DNA of 64,000 nucleotides from Begonia masoniana (lineage: Eukaryota > Streptophyta > Magnoliopsida > Cucurbitales > Begoniaceae). The notes beneath the pieces are model-generated. The model ran no database searches, was not told the origin of the DNA, and saw only the letters and a list, made by a program, of their open reading frames with translations. A program made the translations under genes and the position numbers. The stretch is taken from assembly GCA_022432975.1 (NCBI GenBank), contig CM039509.1:16030324-16094323 (forward strand), read 5' to 3'. Within the stretch, counting starts at the first letter, position 1. Each line of letters opens with the position of its first letter. Of this stretch, positions 1-10,752 are shown one piece after another.

Positions 1-913
1 GGGTGGCACCTGCGAGGGACTCTATGGAAGTCGCTTAGTCGCGTGAAGGTGCGAGGTTAGCACTGGTGAGAGGTTCTATGATAGAACAAGGCAAAGAAAA
101 CGAAACGAGAATAGCAGAGCGAGTAGAAACTGTATGTGTTAGGGTTGTGTGTGTGCTTTATGCATGTTTTTATATTTGTTATCCCCTACTTGCTAAGCGT
201 AAGCTTACGTGTGTTCTGTGGTGTAGGTAACGACAGAAGTATAGATTAGAGCTACGAGGAAAGCTATGATTGGGACACAGTCGTTATGCCGGTGCGGGCA
301 GTTGTCGGGGCATCTCGACCATGATCTTCGGAAAGATGTGGGTAGAGCGGTATTTTGCATTGAATAGTTTTTACCTATTTGGAGTTTGTAAAAATAATGT
401 GGTTGTTTTGTGGGATTTGTCTGTATAAAAGATGATTTTATAAATGTGTATTTTCAGGTTTTGGGTTTTGGAAGTTTTAGGCATTATGCCGCTCATTTTA
501 GTTTTAAAACAAATAACGTCGGGTTCCCATTCTATATTTTTTTGTTATCTGTTTTAAGTCGGTTTTCTAGATTTTTTATGGGACACGGAGTCGAGGGTGT
601 CGGGAATGTGTGGGCAAATTTTCAAGTGATTTGGAGGTGATTGGCCAGATGAAAATTGAAGAAAAGTGGAAAAAGTTGAAAAAAAGGGCGTTTTTGGCAG
701 AAGTGACCCGAGGAGGCCCGATCGATCGGGCGCTGGGTGCCGATCGGGCACTGGGTGCCGATCGATCGGCCACGGGGCGCGCGGTGCGCGCGCAGCACCC
801 AGAGCAGGCGGCGTGCGTGCAGCGCCCAGCGCGCGCCCAACAATATTTTTTATATATTTTTTTAAAAAATTCTTATTTCTACTATGTTTTGACCCGACCT
901 TTTCCGACGTATG
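1..913 (+). mobile_element. E0: LTR of family B, left segment (left end outside window)
   Basis: Part of a long plus-sense LTR that resumes at 29955-30113 after the E1 insertion. It shares with the E2 LTR and S4 a core at about 184-230: the palindrome CGTAAGCTTACG, then TGTGGTGTAG|GTAACGAC, read here as the acceptor of LTR intron 2 (intron end at 226). The first 60 bases match, in reverse complement, the tandem repeat inside S2. From 712 to 790 there are GC-rich palindromes such as CCCGATCGATCGGG and GCCGATCGATCGGC, also present in S2 and the mini-LTR. It cannot be told whether E0 is a solo LTR or the right end of a full element. The small open frames in it are not credible genes. Confidence 0.8.
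909..913. repeat. Target-site duplication of E1, left copy
   Basis: GTATG directly precedes the E1 LTR terminus TGTAGCGACC and recurs at 29950-29954 directly after the other E1 terminus (GGTGTTACA). Five base pairs is the usual size for Ty3/gypsy integration. Confidence 0.93.
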
Positions 914-1254
914 TGTAGCGACCCCGGAAGGATTGTCACATAATCCGTATCTTTCTTAATCATCTAGTCCTTGTTACTCACACATGATTCATTATCGGTA
1001 GTGTATTTCTTTTTTTTTTTTAAAACATAATTTAACTAGAGATGTCATATGCGGTTCCCTAAGCCTCAATCGGCAAAGGAAAACATTACATATCTGCCGG
1101 CGGGGCAGTACAATGTGTATCGGCTAGTGAAGGGAAAACTTTAAGCTATAGACTGCATCTACCGATAGAATAATGAACCACATCTACCGGTCACTAGACG
1201 ACAAGACCGTGTTTATACCATTCGGTGGAGAAGTACATCATCCGGTGACTTACT

Positions 1255-1695
1255 ACACTACATCTGCCGATCACTAGACGACAAAATAATACTTTCATCA
1301 TCCGATGGCTTACACACTCTACATCTGCCGATCGCTAGATGACAAAATAGTACTTTCATCATCCGATGGCTTATTACGCTACATCTGCCGATCACTAGAC
1401 GACAAAATAACACTTTCATCATCCGATGGCTTAAACACTCTACATCTGCCGATTGCTAGACGACAAAATAACACTTTCATCATCTGATGGCTTACACACT
1501 CTACATCTGCCGATCGCTAGACGACAAAATAGTACTTTCATCATCTGATGGCTTATTACGCTACATCTGCCGATCACTAGATGACAAAATAATACTTTCA
1601 TCATCCGATGGCTTAAACACTTTACATCTGCCGATCGCTAGACGACAAAATAACACTTTCATCATCCGATGGCTTAAACACTCTACATCTGTCGA
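1255..1695 (-). repeat. 60-61 bp minisatellite in the E1 LTR
   Basis: About seven head-to-tail copies of a unit built on CATCTGCCGATCGCTAGACG plus ACAAAAT...CATCATCCGATGGC. Units alternate between ACACTCTAC/GATCGCTAG and TTACGCTAC/GATCACTAG forms, giving a dimer of about 121 bp. Starts of ATGGC fall at 1305, 1366, 1426 and 1487. The short open frames here follow from the repeat period. Confidence 0.88.
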
Positions 1696-2132
1696 TGACG
1701 TCAGCCGGATGATTGTCTCATCCAGCTTCTATCATACGGCAGTAAAACACTATAATCATCAAGCATCTTCATCCGATAGAACATAACACAATTCACCCGA
1801 TTATTAACTTAGTAATTATAAATCTCAAAGAGTAGCAACCATAAACTTACCTAATAATACGCATAGCGGAAGACTCAAACAAATTAAACCATTCATTAAT
1901 CCTTAAAATTGTATTTAGACTCTAAAGACAAGCCCTCCAATCCAAGTCTCATTGTTGTAAGAAATTCTATTCTATTTAATCATCTGTCCATCGTAAACTT
2001 TTCTAACTTACTATGAGCATAACCAGGGAGCTTAATCGCCTATCCAGCCTTCACTGTCACACTGAGCATCCTCCAGGAACCAAGCTTAGACATCCTCATT
2101 CACCTTGAGTTCCTCACCTGAAAACTCGTCTC

Positions 2133-3273
2133 CTACATCATAAGGTTTAAACTATGAGCCTAATGCTTAGTAAGGAATGCAACACTAACATGGATGCATG
2201 AATGCATAATTTGGGAAAATCACATGCTCATAAGTCTTTTCTTGTTCATGTCTTTGCTCGTAATCATCATTCATAGTCATGGATCATATTCATCATTCAT
2301 AGTCATTGATCATAATCATCATTCATAATCATTGTTCATATTCATCATTCACAGTCTTTGATCATATTCATCATTCATAGTCTTTGATCGTATTCATCAT
2401 TCATAGTCTTTGATCATATTCTTTGTTTAGGTTGTGTGGATCAAGCGAGGATTTGTGCCGGTAAAGGGGGTTCGACAGTGAGTTTGATCTTGTTCCCTAC
2501 TGCGGGTCGTATTCATATGTCCTTCTTTGGACTGTGACATACGTCGAACCGCCCCCAACCCTCACTTAATCCACGTTGCATAAATCTTATATATATACAT
2601 ATATACATACATATCTTGTTCATGGAAAACATGCGTTAAAACATTTTCTTATGCTTGAGAAACATTCTTGATGCATGAACATGAGAACTTTTAACTCATC
2701 AAACTATGACAAGGATCATACCAGAGCAGACAACTTCACATTCGCTAACAGGTCATCAAACAGTATAACTCCCAACATACATAAATCCTTCAAGTGCAGA
2801 CAAGCTCATTATCATAAGGTAAACATCAGACATCTCAACCTAGTACTCCCACGATGTAGGGCTCTATTAGCCGGAAACCTTAATACATTCACTTACCTGG
2901 TCTCCTTAGCACTTTGAGCTTCTTTCTCTTCAAGTTTCTTCACCTAAAACATTTACATTGCAGTAGTTAAAACAAAATCCTAAAAGTTCTACTCACAAGT
3001 CATTCTAAGATCTAATAGCTAAGAGTCATTCCCGAGTTCTTAGTCTAATATTCAATGTAGTCTAAAATCCCAAAATCAACACAGACGGAATCGATAAATG
3101 ATAACTCAGGGTTGGTTGTTTTAAATGTCCAGAATCGATTCGGAATGACATTACCAATCTCGGGTTTCAAAATGTCCTTATCAATACTCAGCCATTGAAG
3201 AATCCAAAACTTCAATACAGAGCTGAAAACAGAGCTAAAAAACTAACAGATAGCCACATTGTCTAATGCATAC
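2133..3273 (-). other. Intron-exon-intron-like leader in the E1 3' LTR
   Basis: Inferred intron 1 is 2944-3273 (CTGAG|GTATGC to TGTTTTAG|GTGAAG). Exon 2 is 2897-2943. Intron 2 is 2133-2896 (CCAG|GTAAGT to TGATGTAG|GAGACG). CCTACATC near the donor pairs with GATGTAGG at the acceptor. These are sequence signals only; no transcript was seen. Confidence 0.5.
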
Positions 3274-3580
3274 CTCAGGCGCAGAGTAGTCGAGTGGTGG
3301 CAGAGTAAACCGGCCGTCGAGGAGAGTAAGAACTTGCGAGAGAAGAGATCGCCGGAAATGAAGGTGTCGGCTACCGTGGTTTAAATGAGGTTTGAATCCT
3401 TTCATTTTTCTTTAAATACTGGCCTCAATCCTCCAATATTACAACTTTGCCACTCAACCTAGTTTAGATCCACATGTAATTAATTAGGCTTGGCATAAAA
3501 TCCTAAACTGCGAAGATTAAATATTTATGACCGTTAAAACAATTAGGAAAAATCACCTGGCCGTTATTTCGGGTGTTACA

Positions 3581-3594
3581 TCCACCCCTCCTTA
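3581..3594 (-). promoter_or_regulatory. Polypurine tract of E1
   Basis: In minus sense TAAGGAGGGGTGGA lies directly against the 3' LTR. It is the expected primer site for plus-strand DNA synthesis. The upstream context TTTTCGGGGACGAAAATTTT is the usual 3' end of this chromovirus group and is also seen, diverged, at the ends of E2 and E3. Confidence 0.88.
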
Positions 3595-4684
3595 AACAAA
3601 ATTTTCGTCCCCGAAAATTGATCAAACAAACAACTCTGGATACCTGTCTAACATGTCCTATCGTCGCTCCCACGTGGCTTCTTCAATGCCATGATTCTTC
3701 CATAAAACTTTGACCAACGGAATCTCTTTGTTCCTCAGAGTCTTAACTGCGGATTCCAATTCTGTACTGGCTTCTCTTCATATGTTAGCGTCGGCTCAAT
3801 CTCAAAATCCACTGGTTTAACAACTTGTGTAGGGTCCCGTATACATTTCCTTAACATTGACACATGGAAAATATTATGAACTTTATCCAATGATGGAGGC
3901 AACTGCAGTCTGTAAGCTGTACTACCGATTCTAGCCAAAACAGGGAATGGTCCAATAAATCGTGGATTAAGCTTTCCCCTCCTGCCAAATCTTAGTACTC
4001 CTTTAAATGGTCAAACCTTCAGGAAAACTTCATCACCAACAGCAAATTCAAGATCTCTCCTCCTTTTGTCTGCATAACTTTTCTGTCGGCTTTGTGCAGT
4101 AATCATCCTCCTCTTAATAGTGGCAATCTTGTCCGACATCTGCTGCAACATCTCGGGACCTATGAGTTTTGCTTCACCAACTTCATCCCAATACAGAGGT
4201 GATCTACATTTCCTACCATACAACGCTTCATAAGGTGCCATACCTATGGTGGACTGGTAACTATTGTTGTAAGAAAACTCAACCAAGGGTAGGTATCTGC
4301 TCCAAGATGTCTGGAACTCTAACACACAAGCCCTCAACATATCCTCAAGTATTTGGATAGTCATTTCTGATTGACCATCTATCTGCGGGTGGAAAGCAGT
4401 GCTGAAAGACAACTTTGTACCTAATGTGCCCTGTAAGCTTTGCCAAAACCTCGAGGTGAATCTAGGATCGCGATCAGAGACGATAGATTCAGGAATTCCA
4501 TGCAACCTCATAACTTCTTGTACATAAAGATCAGCAAGCTGGTCCATCGAGTAGGTTGTCCTTACTGGTAAGAAATGGGCCGATTTCGTCAGTCTATCAA
4601 TCACAACCCAAATACTATCATGTCCCTTAGTTGTCTTAGGTAATCCTACAACGAAATCCATAGCTATGTGCTCCCCGCTCCCAC
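3594..4684 (-). pseudogene. E1 integrase core and chromodomain, decayed
   Basis: Continues E1 pol after the E2 insertion. The open segment 4661-4011 holds the integrase core: MDFVVGLP with the first catalytic Asp, [12 protein letters not shown] with the second, and GQSEM with the Glu, in the usual D,D-35-E spacing. A one-base insertion near 4672 breaks the frame upstream. A TGA follows FLKV at about 4011. The segment 3938-3735 holds the GPF motif region and FHVSMLRKC. A further frameshift near 3760 moves the chromodomain ([12 protein letters not shown], then EEATWE) into another frame, which ends in a TAG where E3 has Gln. It cannot make a working integrase. Confidence 0.88.
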
Positions 4685-5117
4685 TGTAACACCCGGTTTT
4701 TTTTATGGAAGTTGGTAAGAAAATAAAATAGGTTGTTTTATTTAATTAATTTAGGTTCGGATATTTTCTGTGAAAGTAAGCCATGGATTATAATGTAAGA
4801 GCAAGATTTATCGAAATTCGAATGGTAGAAAACACAAGTGGGTAAAACGGTAAGTGTAATTTGTATGAATGTTAATAGAAATTATAATTATAATTATTAT
4901 AATTATTATTATTATTATTAATAAAATAAATAAAACAAAACAACAACAGAATTTCATTCTGTTGTTGTTCGAACCCGACGACGCGAGGAGCAGGACAGGG
5001 GAGAGGGGGAGAGAACGCGAGCGACGGAGGCGAGCCGAGCACCGGCGACTCCGGCGTTCTCCGGCCAGACGGCGGCGATGCAGGGCTTCCGGCCTGTCTC
5101 CGCGCACGAACCGCCCG

Positions 5118-6928
5118 GTAAGGTTCGGTTATTCTTTGTTTTTGCCCTGCTTTTCGGTTCTGTCGAGGCCGAGGGTGACAAGCTCGATTGAGCTCCGATC
5201 ACCAGCCGATTTGGGTTGTTTCCGGCGTGGGTTCGTCGACCCTTGGACCGGCTTTAGTCGTCTGGTTGTGAGGAGCCCAATTTGGGCAAATTTCAGTAAA
5301 AACCGATTTGGGCATTTCGGTTTTTATTGTGTGTAGCTTGGGATTTTGGTTAGTTTATGTTAAATTGAGTTGAAATGTGGCTGATTGGGGGAAGGAATAG
5401 GTGAAATTGGTTTAGAGTTGGAATTTTGGACGTTTTGGTGTAAAACCGGTTCTGTTTTTAGGGGTTTTGACCTAGCTACGATTTGTTGTTTTAAAATTCC
5501 TTTTGGGATGTTAAAAAAGGTTAGTAGTGGAGCGTTTAGCAGCTGAAATTGAGTCGTTCCGATAAGCGTAGCAAAAGTTACGCAAATTCGAAGTTTAGGT
5601 GAAATTCTGAGTGGAGAACCCTCAAATTGTGTTGTGCCAATTCTAAATTATTCTGAATGGGGTTATTTGACATTGGGATTGGTGAATGTAAGCTTAATTT
5701 TAATGGAGTTGAAGTGGGACGGTAAAATGGGCATAAAAATCGGGTTTTGTGTTTTGGTGATAGAAATGAGTTTGAAGTATGGTTGGATTGTGGGTTAGTT
5801 TTAGTTTAGAATTTCTTAGAATCCTTTAGAAGTTTATGAGTAAATTGCTAAGTTATTTTCTGTAATTGATAGGTTATCGGACGAGTGAAATGATCGTTAG
5901 AGGTGAGCACCGTAAAGCCGAGCAGTCAGGTAAGTAGAGAACGTTTGTTTTGCCTTCGGGCCTACACCACGGAACGGTAGGATTTATTTTGTTGTTTGGT
6001 TGTTGATGCCTTATTGGTTGGTTGGTGTTTGTTTGTTGGTTGGTGTTCGAGTAGTGTGTGAGTTGTTGTTGTCGTTTAGTGTTGTTTAGTTGTTGATGTC
6101 TTGGTTGTCTTCTTTGTCGGTTGTTTCGTGTGGTGTCATATCGTCGTATTGTGTTGTATTGCATATCTTGGTTGACACATGCATCATGGTTTTCTAACTG
6201 ACGAAATCACGTGTTTTGCAGGGTTGAGTGGTGACGATGATGTAATGAAAGATAAGAAAAGATTTGCAACGTGGTCGTGAGTATGAATTCCTCGACCTAT
6301 TCGTGCTTGAAGTGCACAATGGGGTTGGTGCTAGAAGTGCACCCGTGCTTGAAGTGCACGGAGGATTCTACGATCGATTGGGGGATTCTAATAAACGTAA
6401 TGAGTCGTGAGTATGAATTCCTCGACCTATTCGTGCTTGAAGTGCACAATGGGGTTGTTGCTTGAAGTGCACCCGTGCTTGAAGTGCACGGAGGATTCTA
6501 CGATCGATTGGAGGAGGTTCGGTTGGCCGTCTTGGACTGTGTTGGGACGTGTGCCTCCGGTCTAGCTCCGTGGGTCAAGGCGTGGCCGTCCTGGACTGTG
6601 TGAGGGCGTGTGCCTACTTGATTCACCTGGAAGTGAAAGATAAATGCAACCGAAACGAAAAGAAAACAACAGAGTGTGTAGAAACTGCATATGATAGGAT
6701 TGCATTGCATTGTGGTGTTGTGTTGCATTGTTTGGTCGTGTTGTTAGTGATGTTTTGCGTTGTTGAGTTGCATTGGGTGGTGTTGTATCTTTGTGTTGAG
6801 TTGTCGTGTCGAGTGGTGTTGTGTTGTGGTGTTAGAGTAGGGTAGTGTGTGCATTTTTCTTGTTATTATTTGTTACTCCCTACTTGCTAAGCGTAAGCTT
6901 ACGTGTGTGTGTGTGTTCTGTGGTGTAG
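5118..6928 (+). other. Intron-exon-intron-like leader in the E2 5' LTR
   Basis: Intron 1 5118-5872 (GTAAGG...TTGATAG), 57-nt exon 2 5873-5929 ending CAG|GTAAGTAG, intron 2 5930-6928 ending GTGTAG. CCTACACCACGGAAC (5961-5975) pairs with GTTCTGTGGTGTAGG (6915-6929) over 14 of 15 positions, and the remaining pair is a G-U. Inferred from sequence. Confidence 0.5.
6275..6516 (+). repeat. 130-bp tandem repeat inside LTR intron 2 of E2
   Basis: Two copies with an exact 130-bp step (GTATGAATTC at 6281 and 6411), the second slightly shorter. Each holds three copies of a GTGCTTGAAGTGCAC-like unit. The same array is in the right LTR at about 22551-22792. Confidence 0.9.
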
Positions 6929-7454
6929 GTAACGACGCAGGTACAGGTGAGCTATGTGAGTCAGTCAGGACTTGGGAGCAGTCGGTGATGCATGGGGCGT
7001 GCCGGTGCGGGCATTTGTCGGGGCAAATCGACCATGGTCGTCGGAGATGTGGGGGTTTAATATTTTGGTGGTTATTGTAAATGTTTATCGTTGTATATAG
7101 TTAAGTTAAGGGTGATGTATCGCCCTGTATTGTGGACTTTCTTCATTTAGGGATGTTAGTATTCTAGTTTCTCCTTGCTACTGTTTGAAGATTCTGTTGG
7201 AAGGTTAAGTAGATAATTGAGTAGAGTATTCTGGATTTGGTTGGGAATTGAATTGTGTGCAGGTATTTAGCATTTTGGAGGCGCCATTTTCAGGCGTTAC
7301 TTTGCCGAAATTTTCGGGAAGAACGCCGTGGTGCTTATAGATTAGGATTAAGGGGCATTAGTGAGTCTAGTCTTATTTTAAAATAGATTTTTAACGTGAG
7401 ATTGGTTAGCAAAATAGCGCTCCGAGCCAGGGTGGGTTCGGGGGCGTTACAAGA

Positions 7455-7466
7455 TTGTATCAGAGC
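7455..7466 (+). promoter_or_regulatory. Primer-binding site of E2 (initiator-Met tRNA type)
   Basis: TTGTATCAGAGC starts three bases after the LTR end. It differs at one position from the TGGTATCAGAGC found in E1 and E3. Confidence 0.82.
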
Positions 7467-7828
7467 ATAAATGGTCGTGTCGTTCAAATGATTACCCGAC
7501 AATGCCGGCCGCCGTGCAACGTGCTTCACCGACTGTAAGTATTTCGTTACTTTTAGTTAGTTTATATTTAAAATTAGATTGTTTAACCCTGTTTGTTTTG
7601 GAACTGTAATAGATTAGAACACGGAGAGTACCGAGACAACCTCGGTGGATCCCTTAAGCCAACTTATAGACGTATTGAAATGATAGTTTGAATAGTTAGG
7701 AATTTATTGGAAAGGCGAAACAGACAAGGTAACATCCTTAGGATAGATAGAAGTAGAATTGAGCATAGAGAGATTTCATAGAATTGAGAGTTGGGAATTG
7801 GAAAATTTATCTCCAGGAGAGCCCATAG
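7467..7828 (+). other. E2 internal region, left part: leader and gag relic
   Basis: Contains a CGACT|GTAAGT donor with a possible acceptor TAATAG at 7612 (78 nt). From about 7617 to 7682 there is a short relic resembling the start of chromovirus gag: a TRRVPRQPRW-like peptide, then after a frame change a PLSQLIDVL-like stretch, then stops. Compare MARRPGRP and QLTELV in CV-B. No open frame continues, and E3 is inserted at 7829. Confidence 0.6.
7824..7828. repeat. Target-site duplication of E3, left copy
   Basis: CATAG here and at 18031-18035 flanks the two E3 LTR ends exactly. Confidence 0.95.
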
Positions 7829-8183
7829 TGTAATATCCGGTTTGTACGGACCTTTGATTTTATTGTTATTATATTATTAGTGGCATTTTTGGTAAATATG
7901 TCAAATCAGGTCCGTTTTACAAAAAGAAAGTGTCATTACGATTCTAACGAATAATAAGAATTTTAAGGAATTTACGGAGATTTTCGGAGATCAAACACTA
8001 TATTCCGAGTAAATACGCTTCTAGTAACGTAAAGGACGTTTTAGTAAAAATAGTAAACAATGTCCAAATTACGAACGGACAGTTTTATTAAATCTCAAAT
8101 ATTAAGTTGAGCTTATTGGGGAAGTTTGGAAGTTCGGAGGAACCGAATAGCTAGACGATTAACGAACCGAATGACGAAACTAA

Positions 8184-8192
8184 TATAAAAAC
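8184..8192 (+). promoter_or_regulatory. TATA-like box in the E3 5' LTR
   Basis: TATAAAAAC about 230 bp before the first predicted donor. It is the best core-promoter candidate in this LTR, but A/T-rich sequence makes a chance match possible. Confidence 0.4.
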
Positions 8193-8416
8193 TTAAGAAA
8201 GGGCAAGATCGTCATTTGAACATTTAACTTTTATTATTTGTTAAAAAGGCAAAATGCCTTTGTGATTTTCTACGAAAATCACTTTCCAGAGAAGTGTTCT
8301 TCTCTGTTTCTTCCTCCCTCCCTCGCGCAAACCTCTCTGGCCGCGGCGATCCAACGAGCTCCGACCTCCGATTTCTCTTCCGTTCCTCGTCATTTCTTCT
8401 CCTCTCGCTACCCTCG

Positions 8417-9456
8417 GTATGTAGCTTTAGTCTTGGGTCGTTTATTTCGAGTTTTGGTTCGATTTAGGGTTAGGGTTTAAATTAGGTTTTCCGTTAAAAA
8501 ACGCGATTTAGGCTTCGTAATTAATAGGTTAGCTATAATTACGTATATAGTGAACGTATTGAACGTTATTGGACGAAGAAAAGTCGAATTGCGAAAAAGT
8601 TATAAATTGGTAAAATTTCGGGTTTTTAGGAAAAACTCGTCATTTAAGATTTCGGATTATCGAGCTTTAATTAACGTTCGAAATGCTTTAATTAGCTAAG
8701 TTGGAATTTTAGGAAAATTCTATAGTTAAGGATTTCGTGATTTGGACGTTTATAGTATAAATCGGTTCTAACTATGAATATCGTGTTTTCTCAGACACAC
8801 GACTCCCGTGGACGAAGCTAGTGATTCAGTGCGCTCCAGGTAAGTTTTCGTGACTTACTTTGACCCAAAGGTCTGCACCATACTCCGTCGTCGTCTCGAG
8901 AATACTCGAGGAACTGTTTGTTTTAGGTTATTCTGGTTGGGTAGTTAGGTTAGTTGTTTATAGGTTCTGCTTTACTGCCATGAATGTATGCACGTTGGTT
9001 GTTTACTTTCTGCTTATATGAACTGTTCATGCATCACGGATTTCAAATGTCATGAAAATGGATTTCCGCACGTGTTTTAAGAAAAGAAAGGTAATCTGTA
9101 ATTAATGAACGTAATCTGTAATTAATGAATGTAATCTGTTTCTGGTTACGCGAGGTGGGGCTCAGGCATGGCTGTTGGTTTTTTTTGAGCATGTACCCCC
9201 CCCCATCTAAGTGGAAAGTGGTAGTTCGACCGCGGAATGTATCCTTTCCATTTAGTGGGCTGAGATCTCGGTGACAATTCTGTCTGTGACGTAATGTATC
9301 TGTGAATGTATCTGTAAATGAATCTGTAAAGGCATTGGTAAATGAATCTGAATTGGTAATCTGAACGTTTTCTGAATGGCATACGCACGCATGCATGCAT
9401 CTGCATTTACGTAGCTTACTGAGATTTTGTATCTCACATGTGTCTGTATGGTGTAG
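8417..9456 (+). other. Intron-exon-intron-like leader in the E3 5' LTR
   Basis: Intron 1 8417-8794 (CCTCG|GTATGT to GTTTTCTCAG|AC), exon 2 8795-8839 (45 nt), intron 2 8840-9456 (CTCCAG|GTAAGT to GTATGGTGTAG|GTAA). CTGCACCATAC (8873-8883) pairs with GTATGGTGTAG (9446-9456), 10 of 11 with one G-U. The right LTR has the same at 16283-16898 for intron 2. Confidence 0.5.
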
Positions 9457-9909
9457 GTAATCTCTTAGGCGATATTGAGCCAGGTGAGGACGACGTTCCT
9501 CCTCCTGACGAGGGATGCAGTTGATGGATGATGGCCGTGGGAGTGCGCTGAGCAGTCGAGGCGCTTTTGACCCGAGGGGATCGTCTATGTATGTATGGAC
9601 TCTGAGGGTTTTTGGGATATTTTGGTCTGATAACGTTATAGATATTATAGGATGTTTTTAAGTAATGACGTTTGTTTTGAAATTCTGGAAATGTTTGGGT
9701 TGTTGATTTAAATGTTTTGAAATGTTTTGAAATGGTTTAGGTTGTTACGGATAGGCTCGGTTTTTAGAGCTATCCACGCAGTTGGACTTCGTAAAGTCTG
9801 ACGCGAGTTGGTTGAGTTAACGCATAAATTCACTTGGTTTAAAGATGTAAAAGTGGTATAGAATGATAAATGTTGAAGTGTTTAGGGTGATAGAAGTGGT
9901 GAAGGAATG

Positions 9910-10327
9910 CTCTCTGGAATCATGTTCCAGAGAGGAGAAAGTAGTGAAGTGTATTGCTCTCTGGAATCGGATTCCAGAGAGTTGTGATTGTGTTCTGCTC
10001 TCTGGAATTCCAGAGAGCTAAGTATTGAACGAAAAATGAACGAAAATAGAAGGAAGAAACCAGGGAGAAGTCTGATCGCTTGGGTGGTCGCTGCATAAGG
10101 GGTGCAGCGATCGATCTCTGCAGCAAGTAGAGATCGATCGCTGCCCTGCTTGCTGCTTTGGCAGCCATATGCGGCGATCGATCTCTGCCTTTGGCAGAGA
10201 TCGATCGCTGCTTGGGCAGTGATCCTCACCATCAGCGATCGGTCTCTGCCTTCAGCAGAGACCGATCGCTGCTTGATCAATACATGGCAGCGATCAGTCG
10301 CTGCTACGCACAGCGTCTGATCGCTGC
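9910..10327 (+). repeat. Array of seven hairpins near the 3' end of the E3 5' LTR
   Basis: Three short hairpins of CTCTCTGGAAT/ATTCCAGAGAG: 9910-9934, 9957-9981, and a perfect 22-bp palindrome at 9997-10018. Then four larger ones built on GCAGCGATCGATCTCT: 10104-10144 (16-bp stem), 10171-10211 (19 bp with one G-U), 10233-10271 (17 bp perfect) and 10287-10327 (17 bp with one mismatch). The third large stem has G-C where the first two have A-T, changed on both sides. Confidence 0.92.
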
Positions 10328-10592
10328 TTGATATTTTGGGGGCAGAATCCCAATTCTGCCCTCCCACTTTTCTGCATGGTTTTAAATGTTTAATTTAATG
10401 TTTTAAGTTTCTTTTATTAATTGTTTTATAGTTGTTTTAAATGACAGGTTCCATTTTAATTCTGATTTCAGTTTTGATTTCAACTACAGTTTTAATTCCG
10501 CACAAAGTTTTATTTAAAGTAAAGGAAAGTAATAAGTATAGAAAAAAAAAATGTATGGAAATACGGGTACGGTATTAGGGGTGTTACAGTTA

Positions 10593-10604
10593 TGGTATCA
10601 GAGC
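10593..10604 (+). promoter_or_regulatory. Primer-binding site of E3 (initiator-Met tRNA)
   Basis: TGGTATCAGAGC four bases after the LTR end, a perfect match to the standard plant initiator-Met primer site. Confidence 0.95.
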
Positions 10605-10675
10605 CCCCGGGTTTTAAAATCGATTCTGTAGACTGCTCGACTGCGCAGCCACTACGCGGACATCCTTCATCAACT

Positions 10676-10739
10676 GTAAGTCTGTTTACTGCTTTGTTTG
10701 ATTTCAGTTTCTTAGGATTACTTGTTTTAAATTCTGTAG
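10676..10739 (+). other. Possible 64-nt leader intron between primer site and gag in E3
   Basis: CAACT|GTAAGT at the left and TTCTGTAG|GAT at the right, ending 13 nt before the gag-pol start codon. The same position carries a 60-63 nt version in E1 and CV-A. Confidence 0.42.
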
Positions 10740-10752
10740 GATTTTTATAAAT

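Larger units (their letters stand above)
914..3580 (-). repeat. E1 3' LTR (family A)
   Basis: 2667 bp with TG...CA ends. In minus sense it carries a TATA-like TATTTAAAG (complement of 3410-3418), a leader, a first donor at 3273, an acceptor at 2944, a 47-nt exon 2 (2897-2943) ending CCAG|GTAAGT, and an intron 2 running 2896 down to 2133 that ends TGATGTAG. A 60-61 bp minisatellite lies at about 1255-1695, and a TGACGTCA palindrome at 1696-1703. Short CATTCATAGTC-type repeats occupy about 2260-2420 inside intron 2. Its partner is 27255-29949. Confidence 0.92.
4685..7451 (+). repeat. E2 5' LTR (family B)
   Basis: 2767 bp, TGTAACACCC...GGCGTTACA. A GC-rich leader (about 4970-5117) ends in CCCG|GTAAGG. 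Inferred intron 1 is 5118-5872, exon 2 is 5873-5929, and intron 2 is 5930-6928, ending GTGGTGTAG. An ATT-rich microsatellite lies at about 4880-4925. A 130-bp tandem repeat sits at 6275-6516 inside intron 2. The palindrome CGTAAGCTTACG lies just before the acceptor. The reading frames of 60-155 codons here are short and overlap each other on both strands, so I do not call genes. Confidence 0.92.
7829..10588 (+). repeat. E3 5' LTR (family C)
   Basis: 2760 bp, TGTAATATCC...GGTGTTACA. A TATA-like TATAAAAAC lies at 8184-8192. A pyrimidine- and GC-rich leader at about 8240-8416 ends CCCTCG|GTATGT. Inferred introns are 8417-8794 and 8840-9456 around a 45-nt exon 2. Repeats of AATCTGTAATTAATGAA and TGTATCTGTAAATGAA type fill 9090-9350. 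A seven-hairpin array is at 9910-10327. The open frames of 60-160 codons are duplicated in both LTRs and look like chance. Confidence 0.95.

Noticed and set aside
1255..1695. CRISPR-like look: a 27-bp element every 60 bases
   Set aside because: The intervening spacers are themselves repeated, the array lies in a plant LTR, and no cas-like gene is present. It is a minisatellite.
1305..1786. Two repetitive open frames (60 and 99 codons) with MAYTLYICRSLDDKI-type repeats
   Set aside because: They are translations of the 60-61 bp LTR minisatellite. Frame shifts between units follow the repeat step, and the copy at 27856-28155 varies without any sign of coding constraint.
4869..5336. 155-codon frame in the GC-rich part of the E2 LTR (also 21138-21605)
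   Set aside because: It begins in an ATT microsatellite (poly-Ile), overlaps equally long frames on the other strand, and crosses the predicted donor at 5118. Treated as leader sequence.
8466..8482. Telomere-like TTTAGGGTTAGGGTTT
   Set aside because: Only about two imperfect units, inside the E3 LTR and copied in the other LTR. Such short runs are common in plant leaders and introns.
9882..10367. 161-codon minus-strand frame over the E3 hairpins
   Set aside because: The open frame arises from the low stop content of the GCAGCGATCG repeats. There is no domain, and it is identical in both LTRs simply because these are young copies.
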